From Pseudomonas sp. JAI120 (lineage in GTDB: Bacteria; Pseudomonadota; Gammaproteobacteria; Pseudomonadales; Pseudomonadaceae), in the NCBI RefSeq assembly GCF_014207255.1, contig NZ_JACHCZ010000007.1, positions 248,001 through 312,000 on the forward strand: DNA of 64,000 nucleotides, given 5' to 3'. How positions within the stretch are numbered: the stretch's first letter is position 1; each line of letters starts with the position of its first letter. Both the position numbers and the translations under genes were made by a program. This document shows, one piece after another, positions 26,863 to 39,261 of this stretch. Under the pieces are notes generated by a model, which was not told the DNA's origin, made no database searches, and saw only the letters and a list, made by a program, of their open reading frames with translations.

Positions 26863-27999
26863 TTGACTAAGCCAGCCATACTCGCCCTTGCTGATGGCAG
26901 CATTTTTCGCGGCGAAGCCATTGGAGCCGACGGTCAAACCGTTGGAGAGGTGGTGTTTAACACCGCCATGACAGGCTATCAGGAAATCCTTACCGATCCT
27001 TCCTACGCCCAACAGATCGTTACCCTGACCTATCCGCATATCGGCAACACCGGTACTACGCCGGAAGACGTTGAGTCTGATCGTGTCTGGTCGGCGGGTC
27101 TGGTCATTCGTGATCTACCACTGGTTGCGAGCAACTGGCGTAACACGATGTCGCTGTCCGATTACCTGAAAGCCAACAACGTTGTGGCGATCGCCGGTAT
27201 CGATACGCGCCGCCTGACTCGCATCCTGCGTGAAAAGGGCTCGCAGAACGGCTGCATCATGGTCGGTGACAATATTTCCGAAGCAGCGGCGATTGCAGCA
27301 GCGCAAGGCTTCCCTGGCCTGAAAGGCATGGACCTGGCGAAAGTCGTCAGCACCAAGGAACAGTACGAGTGGCGCTCCACCGTCTGGGACTTGAAGACCG
27401 ACAGCCACGAAACTATCGAAGTGGCTGACCTGCCGTATCACGTGGTCGCATACGACTACGGCGTCAAGTACAACATCCTGCGTATGCTGGTCGAGCGTGG
27501 GTGCCGCGTGACCGTGGTGCCGGCGCAAACCCCAGCCAGCGACGTGCTTGCCCTGCAACCGGACGGTGTATTCCTTTCCAACGGCCCGGGTGACCCGGAG
27601 CCTTGCGACTACGCCATCCAGGCCATCAAGGAAGTGCTGGAGACCGAGATTCCGGTGTTCGGTATTTGCCTTGGTCACCAGTTGCTGGCGCTGGCCTCCG
27701 GCGCCAAGACCCTGAAAATGGGTCATGGCCATCACGGCGCCAACCACCCTGTGCAAGACCTGGACACTGGCGTTGTGATGATCACCAGCCAGAACCACGG
27801 TTTTGCGGTGGATGAAGCGACCTTGCCGAGCAATGTCCGCGCGATTCACAAGTCGTTGTTCGACGGTTCCCTGCAGGGCATCGAGCGCACTGACAAGAGC
27901 GCGTTCAGCTTCCAGGGCCATCCTGAAGCAAGCCCGGGCCCGAACGACGTAGCGCCGCTGTTCGACCGTTTCATCAATGAGATGGCCAAGCGACGCTGA
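26863..27999 (+). CDS. carA: Carbamoyl-phosphate synthase small subunit
   Basis: The 378-residue glutaminase subunit that supplies ammonia to CarB for arginine and pyrimidine synthesis. The N-terminal domain begins TKPAILALADGSIFRGEAIG; the class I amidotransferase domain has the nucleophile Cys in PVFGICLGHQLLALA (about residue 270) and the His-Glu pair in FSFQGHPEASPGP. The start is a TTG at 26863 behind a clear GGGAGG site; no ATG or GTG lies nearby in frame. UUG initiation is also reported for P. aeruginosa carA. The gene lies directly after the attenuator-like leader. Confidence 0.97.
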   Translation: MTKPAILALADGSIFRGEAIGADGQTVGEVVFNTAMTGYQEILTDPSYAQQIVTLTYPHIGNTGTTPEDVESDRVWSAGLVIRDLPLVASNWRNTMSLSDYLKANNVVAIAGIDTRRLTRILREKGSQNGCIMVGDNISEAAAIAAAQGFPGLKGMDLAKVVSTKEQYEWRSTVWDLKTDSHETIEVADLPYHVVAYDYGVKYNILRMLVERGCRVTVVPAQTPASDVLALQPDGVFLSNGPGDPEPCDYAIQAIKEVLETEIPVFGICLGHQLLALASGAKTLKMGHGHHGANHPVQDLDTGVVMITSQNHGFAVDEATLPSNVRAIHKSLFDGSLQGIERTDKSAFSFQGHPEASPGPNDVAPLFDRFINEMAKRR

Positions 28000-28006
28000 C
28001 TGAGCT

Positions 28007-28044
28007 GCCTGCGGGCGGCCCCTACCTTGGCGGCCCCCGCAGGC
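28007..28044 (+). other. Hairpin in the carA-carB gap
   Basis: GCCTGCGGG / CCCGCAGGC with further G:C pairs inside, no U-run. It could be an RNA-processing or stabilising structure in the carAB transcript rather than a terminator, as carB must be made with carA. Confidence 0.5.
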
Positions 28045-28103
28045 TCTTCGAAGATTGTTCAAGACGGCTTGCCGACTGACCTGCGGATTTGAGTGACAAA
28101 CCC

Positions 28104-31321
<3,218 letters not shown>

Positions 31322-31325
<4 letters not shown>

Positions 31326-31798
31326 TCAAATACCCAATGACCGTCCAAGGCGCCAAGGCCCTGGAAGAGGAGCACGCCCATCTGACCAAGGTCGTACGTC
31401 CAAAGCTGAGCCAGGACATCGGTACGGCCCGCGAGCTGGGTGACTTGAAGGAAAACGCCGAATACCACGCTGCTCGTGAGCAGCAGGGTATGGTCGAGGC
31501 GCGGATCCGTGATATCGAAGGCCGTATGCAGAATGCGGTGATCATCGACGTCACGACTATTCCGCACACTGGCAAGGTGATTTTCGGTACCACCGTGGAG
31601 ATCGCCAACGTTGAGACTGACGAGAGCGTGGTCTACCACATCGTGGGAGAGGACGAGGCTGACTTCAAACTCGGCAAAATCTCCGTCGGCTCACCACTGG
31701 CCCGTGCCTTGATCGCCAAGGAGGAGGGTGATGTGGTGTCTGTCAAAACGCCCGGCGGTGTGATCGAGTACGAGATTGTTGAAGTTCGTCACGTCTGA
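31322..31798 (+). CDS. greA: Transcription elongation factor GreA
   Basis: A 158-residue protein that reaches into the secondary channel of RNA polymerase and stimulates cleavage of backtracked RNA. The N-terminal coiled coil holds the acidic tip segment RELGDLKENAEYHAARE (about residues 36-52); the C-terminal FKBP-like domain ends KTPGGVIEYEIVEVRHV. The ATGA overlap with carB indicates coupling. The carAB-greA order is typical of pseudomonads. Confidence 0.98.
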
Positions 31799-31826
31799 AA
31801 GGCGGCGCCCGCTTCGTGCGGGCGCC

Positions 31827-32231
31827 ATGCTTTGGCAGCTTGCCCAGATGCTTTGGGTGGGTGGTGTGTGGCTATTGCATATTGGTGTATTGCCGGCGCT
31901 GGGCCTGATTGGCCTGGCCCCGTTGCTGATCGATGAGATCGATGGATTATTGAGTGCGCTGCTGGTGGGATTCGCGGCGGCGTGCGTAGCGCTTCAGGCG
32001 TTGGTGCTGGTCAAGGCTGAAGGCTTGGAGAGTTTGTGGCGGGATATTCGCGGCCAACTGCTGTTGATGGCGCTGTATGCATGTGCAATGTATTGCATTG
32101 TGCATGTCTGGCTGCCGGAAGCGTTGCGCTGGCAGCTATTCAGCTATCTTGTGCTAGGGTTCTCCGGCCTGGTGCTGGTTATACAGCCTGCTCCAGGATG
32201 GAGTGGCGGGGCGCGCGAAGCACGCCCGTGA
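31827..32231 (+). CDS. DUF4149-like small inner-membrane protein
   Basis: A protein of about 134 residues with four hydrophobic segments (for example LWVGGVWLLHIGVLPALGLIG at the start and LFSYLVLGFSGLVLV near the end). I place it with the DUF4149 family by topology and by its usual place after greA in pseudomonads; function unknown. The start is uncertain. ATG 31827 comes directly after a perfect hairpin (GGCGCCCGC / GCGGGCGCC, 31804-31826) and lacks a ribosome site, while a TTG at 31776 would overlap greA by 23 bases and add 17 basic residues. Coupling to greA would favour the longer form. Confidence 0.75.
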   Translation: MLWQLAQMLWVGGVWLLHIGVLPALGLIGLAPLLIDEIDGLLSALLVGFAAACVALQALVLVKAEGLESLWRDIRGQLLLMALYACAMYCIVHVWLPEALRWQLFSYLVLGFSGLVLVIQPAPGWSGGAREARP

Positions 32232-32240
32232 CCCTTTGTG

Positions 32241-32549
32241 TTACTTGAAGCGGTGTACGTTCGACAGTTGCTTGTTGACGCTGAAGTTCTTGCGATACAG
32301 CAGTGCCATCTTGCCGATGACCTGAACCAGGTCTGCTTTGCCAACCTTGCACAGTTCTGCAATGGCGGCCAGGCGCGCTTCGCGGTCAAGGATGTTGACC
32401 TTGATCTTGATCAGTTCGTGATCGCCCAGTGCGCGTTCAAGTTCGGCTAACACACCTTCAGTCAAACCGTTGTCTGCCACAATCAGAACTGGTTTCAGAT
32501 GGTGGCCAATGGATTTGTACTGTTTCTTCTGCTCTTGAGTGAGCGGCAT
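32241..32549 (-). CDS. yhbY: YhbY-type RNA-binding protein (CRM domain)
   Basis: A 102-residue protein with a single CRS1/YhbY (CRM) domain: MPLTQEQKKQYKSIGHHLKP, the GLTEGVLAELERALGDHELIKIKV segment of family type, and the IGKMALLYRKN strand. In E. coli YhbY binds pre-50S ribosomal particles. It is divergent from rlmE, another 50S-related gene, with about 105 bases between. Confidence 0.95.
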   Translation of the reverse strand: MPLTQEQKKQYKSIGHHLKPVLIVADNGLTEGVLAELERALGDHELIKIKVNILDREARLAAIAELCKVGKADLVQVIGKMALLYRKNFSVNKQLSNVHRFK

Positions 32550-32654
32550 AATCTGACCCCTGCGTCTGATCTTGTAAAAAGCGGCGGCCAGTTTACCCGA
32601 GCGAGTCCGGGACCGCCCAGTTAATCACGACCCGTTTTATTTTCGAGGTGGCCC

Positions 32655-33305
32655 GTGGCCCGTTCCAAAACTAGCCTTAAGTGGCTGCAAGAGCATTTCA
32701 ACGATCCTTACGTCAAAAAGGCGCAAAAGGATGGCTATCGTTCCCGGGCCAGCTACAAGCTGTTGGAGATCCAGGACAAGGACAAGCTGATTCGCCCAGG
32801 CATGAGCGTTATCGATCTTGGCGCGGCCCCTGGTGGTTGGTCCCAGGTGACCAGTCGTCTGATTGGTGGTCAAGGTCGCCTGATCGCTTCCGACATCCTG
32901 GAGATGGACAGCATCCCGGACGTGACCTTTGTTCATGGCGATTTTACCCAGGACACGGTGCTCGCCCAGATCCTTGAGGCTGTGGGAAATTCGCAGGTAG
33001 ACCTTGTGATTTCCGACATGGCCCCCAATATGAGTGGATTACCGGCCGTTGATATGCCCCGGGCCATGTTCCTTTGCGAGTTGGCGCTGGATTTGGCGGG
33101 TCGGGTGTTGCGTCCCGGTGGCGATTTCCTGGTGAAGGTGTTCCAGGGAGAGGGTTTCGACGAGTACCACAAGAACATCCGCAAGTTGTTCGACAAGGTG
33201 CAGACGCGTAAACCTGACTCTTCCCGGGACAGGTCCAGAGAGCAATATCTGCTGTGCCGCGGCTTCCGCGGTGTCGAAGGCGCGGAGAGTGAAGAGCGTT
33301 TTTGA
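32655..33305 (+). CDS. rlmE: 23S rRNA 2'-O-ribose U2552 methyltransferase (FtsJ/RrmJ)
   Basis: A 216-residue S-adenosylmethionine-dependent enzyme that methylates U2552 in the A loop of 23S rRNA late in 50S assembly. The SAM loop VIDLGAAPGGWSQV is at about residues 51-64. The K-D-K-E catalytic set can be matched: Lys in RASYKLL, Asp in ISDMAPNMSG, Lys in FLVKVFQGEG, Glu in RSREQYLLC. Start is a GTG at 32655 (MARSKTSLKWLQEHF) with a GAGGTG site. It lies upstream of ftsH, as in E. coli. Confidence 0.97.
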   Translation: MARSKTSLKWLQEHFNDPYVKKAQKDGYRSRASYKLLEIQDKDKLIRPGMSVIDLGAAPGGWSQVTSRLIGGQGRLIASDILEMDSIPDVTFVHGDFTQDTVLAQILEAVGNSQVDLVISDMAPNMSGLPAVDMPRAMFLCELALDLAGRVLRPGGDFLVKVFQGEGFDEYHKNIRKLFDKVQTRKPDSSRDRSREQYLLCRGFRGVEGAESEERF

Positions 33306-33496
33306 GGAATTCGAGGAGGGCGATAGGTTTTTTTATATCGCTTTCGTCACGAAGCTTTACGAATATTGTGTAGTCAAAGTTTCACAAAGGGTTACAGACG
33401 GCGCCTGCCAGAGTTGTAGGTAATGTAGTAAGTTAGGCCGGTGAATATCATGCGAAGCGCGCGCCAGTAGCGGAGCTTGCTTCAGAGGGTAGTTAA

Positions 33497-35416
33497 TTGA
33501 ACGATATGGCAAAGAATCTGATCCTGTGGTTGATCATCGCGGCTGTCCTCGTGACGGTGATGAACAACTTCTCCAGCCCTAACGAGCCGCAGACCCTCAA
33601 CTATTCCGACTTCATCCAGCAAGTTAAGGATGGCAAGGTCGAGCGCGTAGCGGTTGATGGCTACGTGATCACCGGCAAACGCAACGATGGCGACAGCTTC
33701 AAGACCATTCGTCCGGCAATCCAGGACAACGGCCTGATCGGTGACCTGGTGGATAACCATGTGGTTGTCGAAGGCAAGCAGCCTGAGCAGCAGAGCATTT
33801 GGACTCAACTCTTGGTGGCAAGCTTCCCGATCCTCGTGATCATTGCCGTGTTCATGTTCTTCATGCGCCAGATGCAGGGCGGTGCGGGAGGCAAGGGCGG
33901 ACCGATGAGCTTCGGCAAGAGCAAGGCGCGCCTGCTCTCTGAAGACCAGGTGAAGACCACCCTGGCTGACGTAGCGGGTTGCGATGAAGCCAAGGAAGAA
34001 GTCGGCGAGTTGGTTGAGTTCTTGCGCGATCCAGGCAAATTCCAGCGCCTGGGTGGCCGTATTCCTCGCGGCGTGCTGATGGTCGGCCCTCCAGGTACCG
34101 GTAAAACCTTGCTGGCCAAGGCGATTGCCGGCGAAGCCAAGGTACCGTTCTTCACCATTTCCGGTTCTGACTTCGTCGAAATGTTCGTCGGTGTCGGTGC
34201 GAGCCGAGTTCGCGATATGTTCGAACAGGCCAAGAAGCATGCGCCATGCATCATCTTCATCGATGAAATCGACGCCGTTGGTCGCCATCGTGGTGCTGGC
34301 ATGGGCGGTGGTCATGATGAGCGTGAGCAGACCCTTAACCAGTTGCTGGTCGAGATGGATGGTTTCGAAATGAATGACGGCATCATCGTCATCGCGGCGA
34401 CCAACCGTCCGGACGTGCTCGATCCTGCGTTGTTGCGTCCAGGCCGTTTTGACCGTCAGGTCGTGGTTGGCTTGCCGGACATCCGTGGGCGCGAACAAAT
34501 CCTGAAAGTGCACATGCGCAAAGTGCCGATGGGCGACGACGTTGCACCGGCTGTGATTGCCCGTGGTACCCCGGGGTTCTCGGGTGCTGATTTGGCCAAC
34601 CTGGTGAACGAGGCTTCGCTGTTTGCAGCCCGTACCGGCAAGCGCATCGTTGAAATGAAAGAGTTCGAGCTGGCGAAAGACAAGATCATGATGGGCGCTG
34701 AGCGCAAATCCATGGTCATGTCCGAAAAAGAGAAGCAGAACACTGCGTATCACGAAGCGGGTCACGCCATCGTGGGGCGCGTCGTGCCTGAGCATGACCC
34801 GGTCTACAAAGTGTCGATCATTCCTCGTGGTCGTGCGTTGGGTGTCACCATGTTCCTGCCGGAAGAGGATCGTTACAGCCTCTCCAAGCGTGCGCTGATC
34901 AGCCAGATCTGCTCGCTGTACGGTGGTCGAATCGCTGAAGAGATGACCTTGGGCTTCGACGGTGTGACCACTGGGGCTTCCAACGACATCATGCGCGCCA
35001 GCCAAATTGCGCGAAACATGGTGACCAAGTGGGGCTTGTCGGAAAAACTCGGTCCTTTGATGTACGCCGAGGAAGAAGGTGAAGTATTCCTGGGGCGTGG
35101 CGGCGGTGGTCAAAACGCCAGTTTCTCCGGTGAGACAGCCAAGCTGATCGACTCTGAAGTGCGCAGTATCATTGACCAGTGCTACGGGACGGCCAAGCAG
35201 ATTCTGACCGATAATCGCGACAAGCTGGATGCAATGGCTGATGCGCTGATGAAGTACGAGACCATCGATGCGGACCAGATCGACGATATTATGGCCGGTC
35301 GAACGCCTCGTGAGCCACGCGATTGGGAAGGCGGCTCGGGCACCTCTGGCACTCCGCCAGTGGTTCAGAACGAACGTCCTGAAACCCCAATCGGTGGCCC
35401 GGCAGCTGACCATTAA
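33497..35416 (+). CDS. ftsH: ATP-dependent zinc metalloprotease FtsH
   Basis: A membrane-anchored AAA+ protease of about 639 residues that degrades membrane proteins, LpxC and sigma-32. Two membrane helices (about 7-25 and 105-125) flank a periplasmic domain. The AAA module has GPPGTGKT (about 200), the Walker B IIFIDEIDAVG and the second region of homology NRPDVLDPALLRPGRFDR; the zinc site is HEAGH (about 420). The TTG at 33497 has AGAGGG at a good distance; the ATG at 33506 (MAKNLILWL) is the usual annotated start and sits three codons inside. The 3' tail is rich in Gly, Pro and Thr. folP follows after 8 bases. Confidence 0.97.
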   Translation: MNDMAKNLILWLIIAAVLVTVMNNFSSPNEPQTLNYSDFIQQVKDGKVERVAVDGYVITGKRNDGDSFKTIRPAIQDNGLIGDLVDNHVVVEGKQPEQQSIWTQLLVASFPILVIIAVFMFFMRQMQGGAGGKGGPMSFGKSKARLLSEDQVKTTLADVAGCDEAKEEVGELVEFLRDPGKFQRLGGRIPRGVLMVGPPGTGKTLLAKAIAGEAKVPFFTISGSDFVEMFVGVGASRVRDMFEQAKKHAPCIIFIDEIDAVGRHRGAGMGGGHDEREQTLNQLLVEMDGFEMNDGIIVIAATNRPDVLDPALLRPGRFDRQVVVGLPDIRGREQILKVHMRKVPMGDDVAPAVIARGTPGFSGADLANLVNEASLFAARTGKRIVEMKEFELAKDKIMMGAERKSMVMSEKEKQNTAYHEAGHAIVGRVVPEHDPVYKVSIIPRGRALGVTMFLPEEDRYSLSKRALISQICSLYGGRIAEEMTLGFDGVTTGASNDIMRASQIARNMVTKWGLSEKLGPLMYAEEEGEVFLGRGGGGQNASFSGETAKLIDSEVRSIIDQCYGTAKQILTDNRDKLDAMADALMKYETIDADQIDDIMAGRTPREPRDWEGGSGTSGTPPVVQNERPETPIGGPAADH

Positions 35417-35424
35417 GGTTTGAA

Positions 35425-36276
35425 ATGACTTTTGCTTCGTCCTCCCCCCGGTTGCCTTGCGGCAACCGGGTTCTTGATTTGGCCCATACACATGTTATGG
35501 GCATTCTTAATGTAACCCCTGACTCCTTTTCCGATGGTGGCCGCTTCAGCCAGCTTGATGCTGCATTGCGTCACGCAGAAGCCATGGTGGCGGCCGGTGC
35601 GACCTTGATTGATGTGGGCGGTGAATCGACGCGGCCTGGTGCTCGTGTTGTTTCCCCTCTGGAGGAGTTGGAGCGCGTGGCGCCGATTGTCGAGCGCATC
35701 GCTCGAGAGTTGGATGTGATCATTTCGGTGGATACCTCTACCCCGGCCGTAATGCGTGAGACTGCGCGATTGGGGGCCGGCTTGATCAATGATGTGCGCT
35801 CCCTGCGGCGCGACGGCGCTCTGGATGCAGCTGCAGCTACCGGTTTGCCGGTGTGTTTGATGCATATGCTGGGTGAGCCCGGCAATATGCAGGACGGCCC
35901 GCACTATGATGACTTGGTTGGTGAGGTGAGTGGTTTTCTCTCCGAACGGGTTGCCCAATGCGCTGCGGTAGGTATTGCGCCGGAAAGGATCATCCTTGAT
36001 CCGGGGTTTGGTTTCGCCAAGACCCTGCAACACAATTTGAGTTTGTTCAAACACATGGAGTCCTTGCATGCCCTTGGTCGGCCCCTGTTGGTCGGTGTTT
36101 CGCGCAAGAGCATGATAGGGCTGGCATTGAATTGCCCGGTGGGTGAGCGGTTGTACGGCGGTCTTGCACTGGCGGCGCTTGCGGTGACCAAGGGTGCGCG
36201 CATCTTGCGTGTGCATGACGTTGCTGAGACCCTGGATGTGGTGCGCATGATTGCAGCTGTGGAATCAGCCGAATAA
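35425..36276 (+). CDS. folP: Dihydropteroate synthase
   Basis: A 283-residue enzyme joining p-aminobenzoate to the pterin pyrophosphate in folate synthesis; the sulfonamide target. Motifs along the TIM barrel: MGILNVTPDSFSDGG (about 24-38), DVGGESTRPGA (about 63-73), DPGFGFAKT (about 191-199) and the Lys-Arg loop VGVSRKSMIG. It follows ftsH closely and precedes glmM by 16 bases, as in E. coli (ftsH-folP-glmM). Confidence 0.98.
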   Translation: MTFASSSPRLPCGNRVLDLAHTHVMGILNVTPDSFSDGGRFSQLDAALRHAEAMVAAGATLIDVGGESTRPGARVVSPLEELERVAPIVERIARELDVIISVDTSTPAVMRETARLGAGLINDVRSLRRDGALDAAAATGLPVCLMHMLGEPGNMQDGPHYDDLVGEVSGFLSERVAQCAAVGIAPERIILDPGFGFAKTLQHNLSLFKHMESLHALGRPLLVGVSRKSMIGLALNCPVGERLYGGLALAALAVTKGARILRVHDVAETLDVVRMIAAVESAE

Positions 36277-36292
36277 GAATGATGGAGCACTT

Positions 36293-37630
36293 ATGACTAA
36301 AAAATACTTTGGCACCGACGGTATCCGTGGTCGGGTCGGCGAGTTTCCGATTACTCCTGATTTCATGCTCAAGCTTGGATGGGCGGCGGGTATGGCGTTC
36401 CGCAGCATGGGGGCGTGCCGCATCCTGGTGGGCAAGGACACCCGAATTTCGGGGTACATGTTTGAATCAGCGCTTGAGGCCGGCTTATCCGCCGCAGGCG
36501 CCGATGTGATGTTGCTGGGGCCAATGCCGACGCCCGCGATTGCATACCTGACGCGTACCTTTCACGCTGAGGCCGGTATTGTGATCAGTGCTTCGCACAA
36601 TCCACATGACGACAACGGCATCAAGTTCTTCTCCGGTCAGGGCACCAAGTTGCCGGATGAGATTGAGCTGATGATCGAAGAGCTGTTGGATGCGCCGATG
36701 ACCGTGGTCGAGTCCAGTAAGCTGGGCAAGGTGTCGCGCATCAATGACGCATCCGGTCGTTATATCGAGTTCTGCAAGAGCAGTGTGCCAACCAGTACCA
36801 ATTTTGCCGGCCTGAAGATTGTCGTCGACTGCGCCCATGGTGCGACCTACAAAGTCGCGCCAAGCGTATTCAAGGAGCTGGGCGCAGACGTGACAGTGCT
36901 TTCGGCTCAGCCCAACGGATTGAACATCAACGAAAACTGCGGCTCCACCCATATGGAGCAGTTGCAAGCAGCTGTCCTGGCAGAGCATGCCGACCTCGGG
37001 ATTGCCTTCGACGGTGACGGCGACCGCGTGCTGATGGTTGACCACACGGGGGCCGTGGTCGATGGCGATGATCTGTTGTTCATCATTGCCCGCGACCTGC
37101 ATGAACGTAACAAGCTGCAAGGCGGTGTCGTCGGTACGCTGATGAGCAACCTTGGGCTTGAGCTGGCGTTGGCAGACCTGGGTATTCCTTTTGTTCGCGC
37201 CAATGTCGGTGACCGGTATGTGATCGCCGAACTGCTGGAGCGTAACTGGCAGGTAGGTGGTGAGAACTCCGGGCACGTGGTGTGCTTCCAGCACACTACC
37301 ACCGGTGACGCGATTATTGCGGCGTTGCAGGTGCTATTGGCTTTACGTCGCCGCGAAGAGAGCCTGGCTCAGGCGCGTCAGGCTTTGCGCAAATGCCCGC
37401 AAGTATTGCTTAACGTGCGTTTCGCAGGCGGGGAAAACCCGATCGAGCACCCTGCTGTCAAAGAGGCTTGCGAACGCGCGACCCTGGCAATGGCTGGTCG
37501 TGGACGGGTATTGCTGCGCAAGTCTGGCACAGAGCCTTTGGTGCGCGTTATGGTCGAAGGTGACGACGAAATACAGGTTCGCGGCCATGCCGAGGACCTG
37601 GCAAAACTGGTAACTGAAGTTTGCGCCTGA
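36293..37630 (+). CDS. glmM: Phosphoglucosamine mutase
   Basis: A 445-residue enzyme converting glucosamine-6-phosphate to glucosamine-1-phosphate for peptidoglycan and LPS. Motifs: KYFGTDGIRGRVG at the start, the phosphoserine loop VISASHNPHDDNG (about 96-108), the magnesium loop DGDGDRVLMVD (about 240-250), the sugar-binding GENSGHV and the phosphate site RKSGTEPLVRVM. Start ATG 36293 has a GGAG site; the frame extends back into folP. Confidence 0.98.
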   Translation: MTKKYFGTDGIRGRVGEFPITPDFMLKLGWAAGMAFRSMGACRILVGKDTRISGYMFESALEAGLSAAGADVMLLGPMPTPAIAYLTRTFHAEAGIVISASHNPHDDNGIKFFSGQGTKLPDEIELMIEELLDAPMTVVESSKLGKVSRINDASGRYIEFCKSSVPTSTNFAGLKIVVDCAHGATYKVAPSVFKELGADVTVLSAQPNGLNINENCGSTHMEQLQAAVLAEHADLGIAFDGDGDRVLMVDHTGAVVDGDDLLFIIARDLHERNKLQGGVVGTLMSNLGLELALADLGIPFVRANVGDRYVIAELLERNWQVGGENSGHVVCFQHTTTGDAIIAALQVLLALRRREESLAQARQALRKCPQVLLNVRFAGGENPIEHPAVKEACERATLAMAGRGRVLLRKSGTEPLVRVMVEGDDEIQVRGHAEDLAKLVTEVCA

Positions 37631-37696
37631 ATTCGGCTTGCCAGTGATGATGTGGTTGGGTAACATCTGCGCCCACTTTGACCGACGAGGTACAGC

Positions 37697-38452
37697 ATGC
37701 GTCGCACTATGGTAGCTGGTAACTGGAAGATGCACGGTACCCGCGCCAGTGTCGCTGAGCTGATCAATGGCCTTCGTCACTTGGCCTTGCCTAGCGGTGC
37801 TGATATCGCGGTGTTCCCGCCTTGCTTGCATATCACCCAAGTGGTTGATGGCTTGAAAGGTAAGTCGATTCAGGTCGGCGCGCAGAATTCTGCGGTGGAA
37901 GCCATGCAAGGTGCGTTGACCGGTGAGATTGCACCGAGTCAGCTGGTTGATGCGGGTTGTTCCTATGTGCTTGTCGGGCACTCCGAGCGCCGTCAGATGA
38001 TGGGCGAGCGTGATGGGACGCTCAATCGCAAGTTCGCAGCGGCACAGGCTTGTGGCTTGATTCCGGTGTTGTGTATTGGGGAGACCCTTGAGCAGCGTGA
38101 ATCGGGCAAGACTCTTGAGGTTGTCTCGCGTCAGCTTGGCAGCATCATCGAGGAGCTGGGTGTTGGTGCGTTCGCAAAGGCGGTAATTGCTTACGAGCCG
38201 GTCTGGGCCATTGGTACCGGGCTGACTGCTACACCGCAACAGGCGCAGGATGTGCACGCAGCCATCCGCGCTCAGTTAGCGGCAGAGAATTCTGACGTCG
38301 CACAAGGTGTGCGGCTTCTATACGGCGGCAGCGTGAAGGCGGCCAATGCGGTCGAACTGTTCGGCATGCCGGATATCGATGGGGGGCTCATTGGTGGAGC
38401 TTCCCTGAATGCAGATGAGTTCGGTGCGATTTGTCGCGCCGCGGGAAACTGA
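37697..38452 (+). CDS. tpiA: Triose-phosphate isomerase
   Basis: A 251-residue TIM-barrel enzyme interconverting dihydroxyacetone phosphate and glyceraldehyde-3-phosphate. Catalytic residues are visible: Lys in GNWKMHG (residues 7-13), His in YVLVGHSERR (about 91-100) and Glu in AYEPVWAIGTG (about 163-173). secG starts 4 bases after its stop, a common pairing in proteobacteria. Confidence 0.99.
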   Translation: MRRTMVAGNWKMHGTRASVAELINGLRHLALPSGADIAVFPPCLHITQVVDGLKGKSIQVGAQNSAVEAMQGALTGEIAPSQLVDAGCSYVLVGHSERRQMMGERDGTLNRKFAAAQACGLIPVLCIGETLEQRESGKTLEVVSRQLGSIIEELGVGAFAKAVIAYEPVWAIGTGLTATPQQAQDVHAAIRAQLAAENSDVAQGVRLLYGGSVKAANAVELFGMPDIDGGLIGGASLNADEFGAICRAAGN

Positions 38453-38456
38453 AAAA

Positions 38457-38840
38457 ATGCTGGAAACAGTCGTAGTCGTTTTTCATCTGTTGGCTGCCTT
38501 GGGCGTAGTTGCCCTGGTTTTGTTGCAACAGGGTAAAGGTGCGGATGCTGGTGCGTCTTTCGGTGCAGGTGCTTCAAATACTGTGTTCGGAAGCCAAGGT
38601 ACCTCTACCTTTCTTAGTAAGTTTACTGCTATACTTGCCGCCGGTTTCTTCATAACCAGCTTAGGGTTAGGTTACTTTGCTAAAGAGAAAGCTCATGCGC
38701 TGACTCAAGTAGGTTTGCCAAACCCAGCGGTGTTGGAAGTGCCAAAAGCAAAACCGGCTTCTGATGATGTCCCGGTGCTTCAAGAGCAAAAGTCGGCTAC
38801 TCCAGCGACTGACGTACCTCCAGCTCAAGAGCAGAAGTAA
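38457..38840 (+). CDS. secG: Preprotein translocase subunit SecG
   Basis: A 127-residue inner-membrane subunit of SecYEG. Two hydrophobic helices (about 3-24 and 52-72) flank the conserved loop LLQQGKGADAGASFGAGASNTVFG, split over residues 23-46. The C-terminal tail of about 50 residues is rich in Pro, Ala and Gln and has the repeat VPVLQEQKSATP / VPPAQEQK. Start at 38457 is preferred because the earlier frame overlaps tpiA. Confidence 0.97.
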   Translation: MLETVVVVFHLLAALGVVALVLLQQGKGADAGASFGAGASNTVFGSQGTSTFLSKFTAILAAGFFITSLGLGYFAKEKAHALTQVGLPNPAVLEVPKAKPASDDVPVLQEQKSATPATDVPPAQEQK

Positions 38841-38862
38841 GAAGGGTTGTAAGTGCTGTATT

Positions 38863-38948
38863 GCCGAGGTGGTGGAATTGGTAGACACGCAACCTTGAGG
38901 TGGTTGTGCCCATAGGGTGTAGGGGTTCGAGTCCCCTTCTCGGTACCA
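38863..38948 (+). tRNA. tRNA-Leu (anticodon GAG)
   Basis: An 86-base class II tRNA with a long variable arm. Acceptor GCCGAGG pairs with the 3' end of the gene, and CCA is encoded. The anticodon stem CAACC / GGTTG encloses TTGAGGT, so the anticodon is GAG. It lies between secG and tRNA-fMet, as in E. coli and P. aeruginosa. Confidence 0.96.
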
Positions 38949-38959
38949 ATTATCAGGAG

Positions 38960-38982
38960 AGCCCGCTGTTGCGGGCTTTCTT
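38960..38982 (+). terminator. Terminator after tRNA-Leu
   Basis: Stem AGCCCGC / GCGGGCT with loop TGTT, followed by TTCTTG. Confidence 0.8.
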
Positions 38983-39044
38983 GTAGGTGGAAGGTTACAT
39001 TGACCCTGTAAGGGATCGGTCGTATACTTCCGCCCCAGCTTTGT

Positions 39045-39121
<77 letters not shown>

Positions 39122-39131
39122 GTTTTAGCGG

Positions 39132-39153
39132 AGCCCCTTTTAAGGGGCTTTTT
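39132..39153 (+). terminator. Terminator after tRNA-fMet
   Basis: Stem AGCCCCTT / AAGGGGCT followed by TTTTT. Confidence 0.88.
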
Positions 39154-39170
39154 GTTAGCTGGACACTTTC

Positions 39171-39221
39171 AACGCCGCTGTTCGACGGCGTTTCAAGGAT
39201 GGGCGTTTCGCCCATTTTTTT
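39171..39221 (+). terminator. Two hairpins in front of rimP
   Basis: AACGCCG / CGGCGTT (39171-39192) and then ATGGGCG / CGCCCAT (39199-39215) with a T-rich run to 39225. The second is a complete terminator about 40 bases before the rimP start. If transcription enters from the tRNA genes it would act as an attenuator of the rimP-nusA-infB operon; otherwise it simply insulates it. Confidence 0.7.
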
Positions 39222-39261
39222 ATTTTGCACAGCATGCACATACATGCACGAGGGGGTTCAG

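Noticed and set aside
33482..35491. 669-codon open frame opposite ftsH
   Set aside because: Shadow of ftsH, no ribosome site, no recognisable motif.
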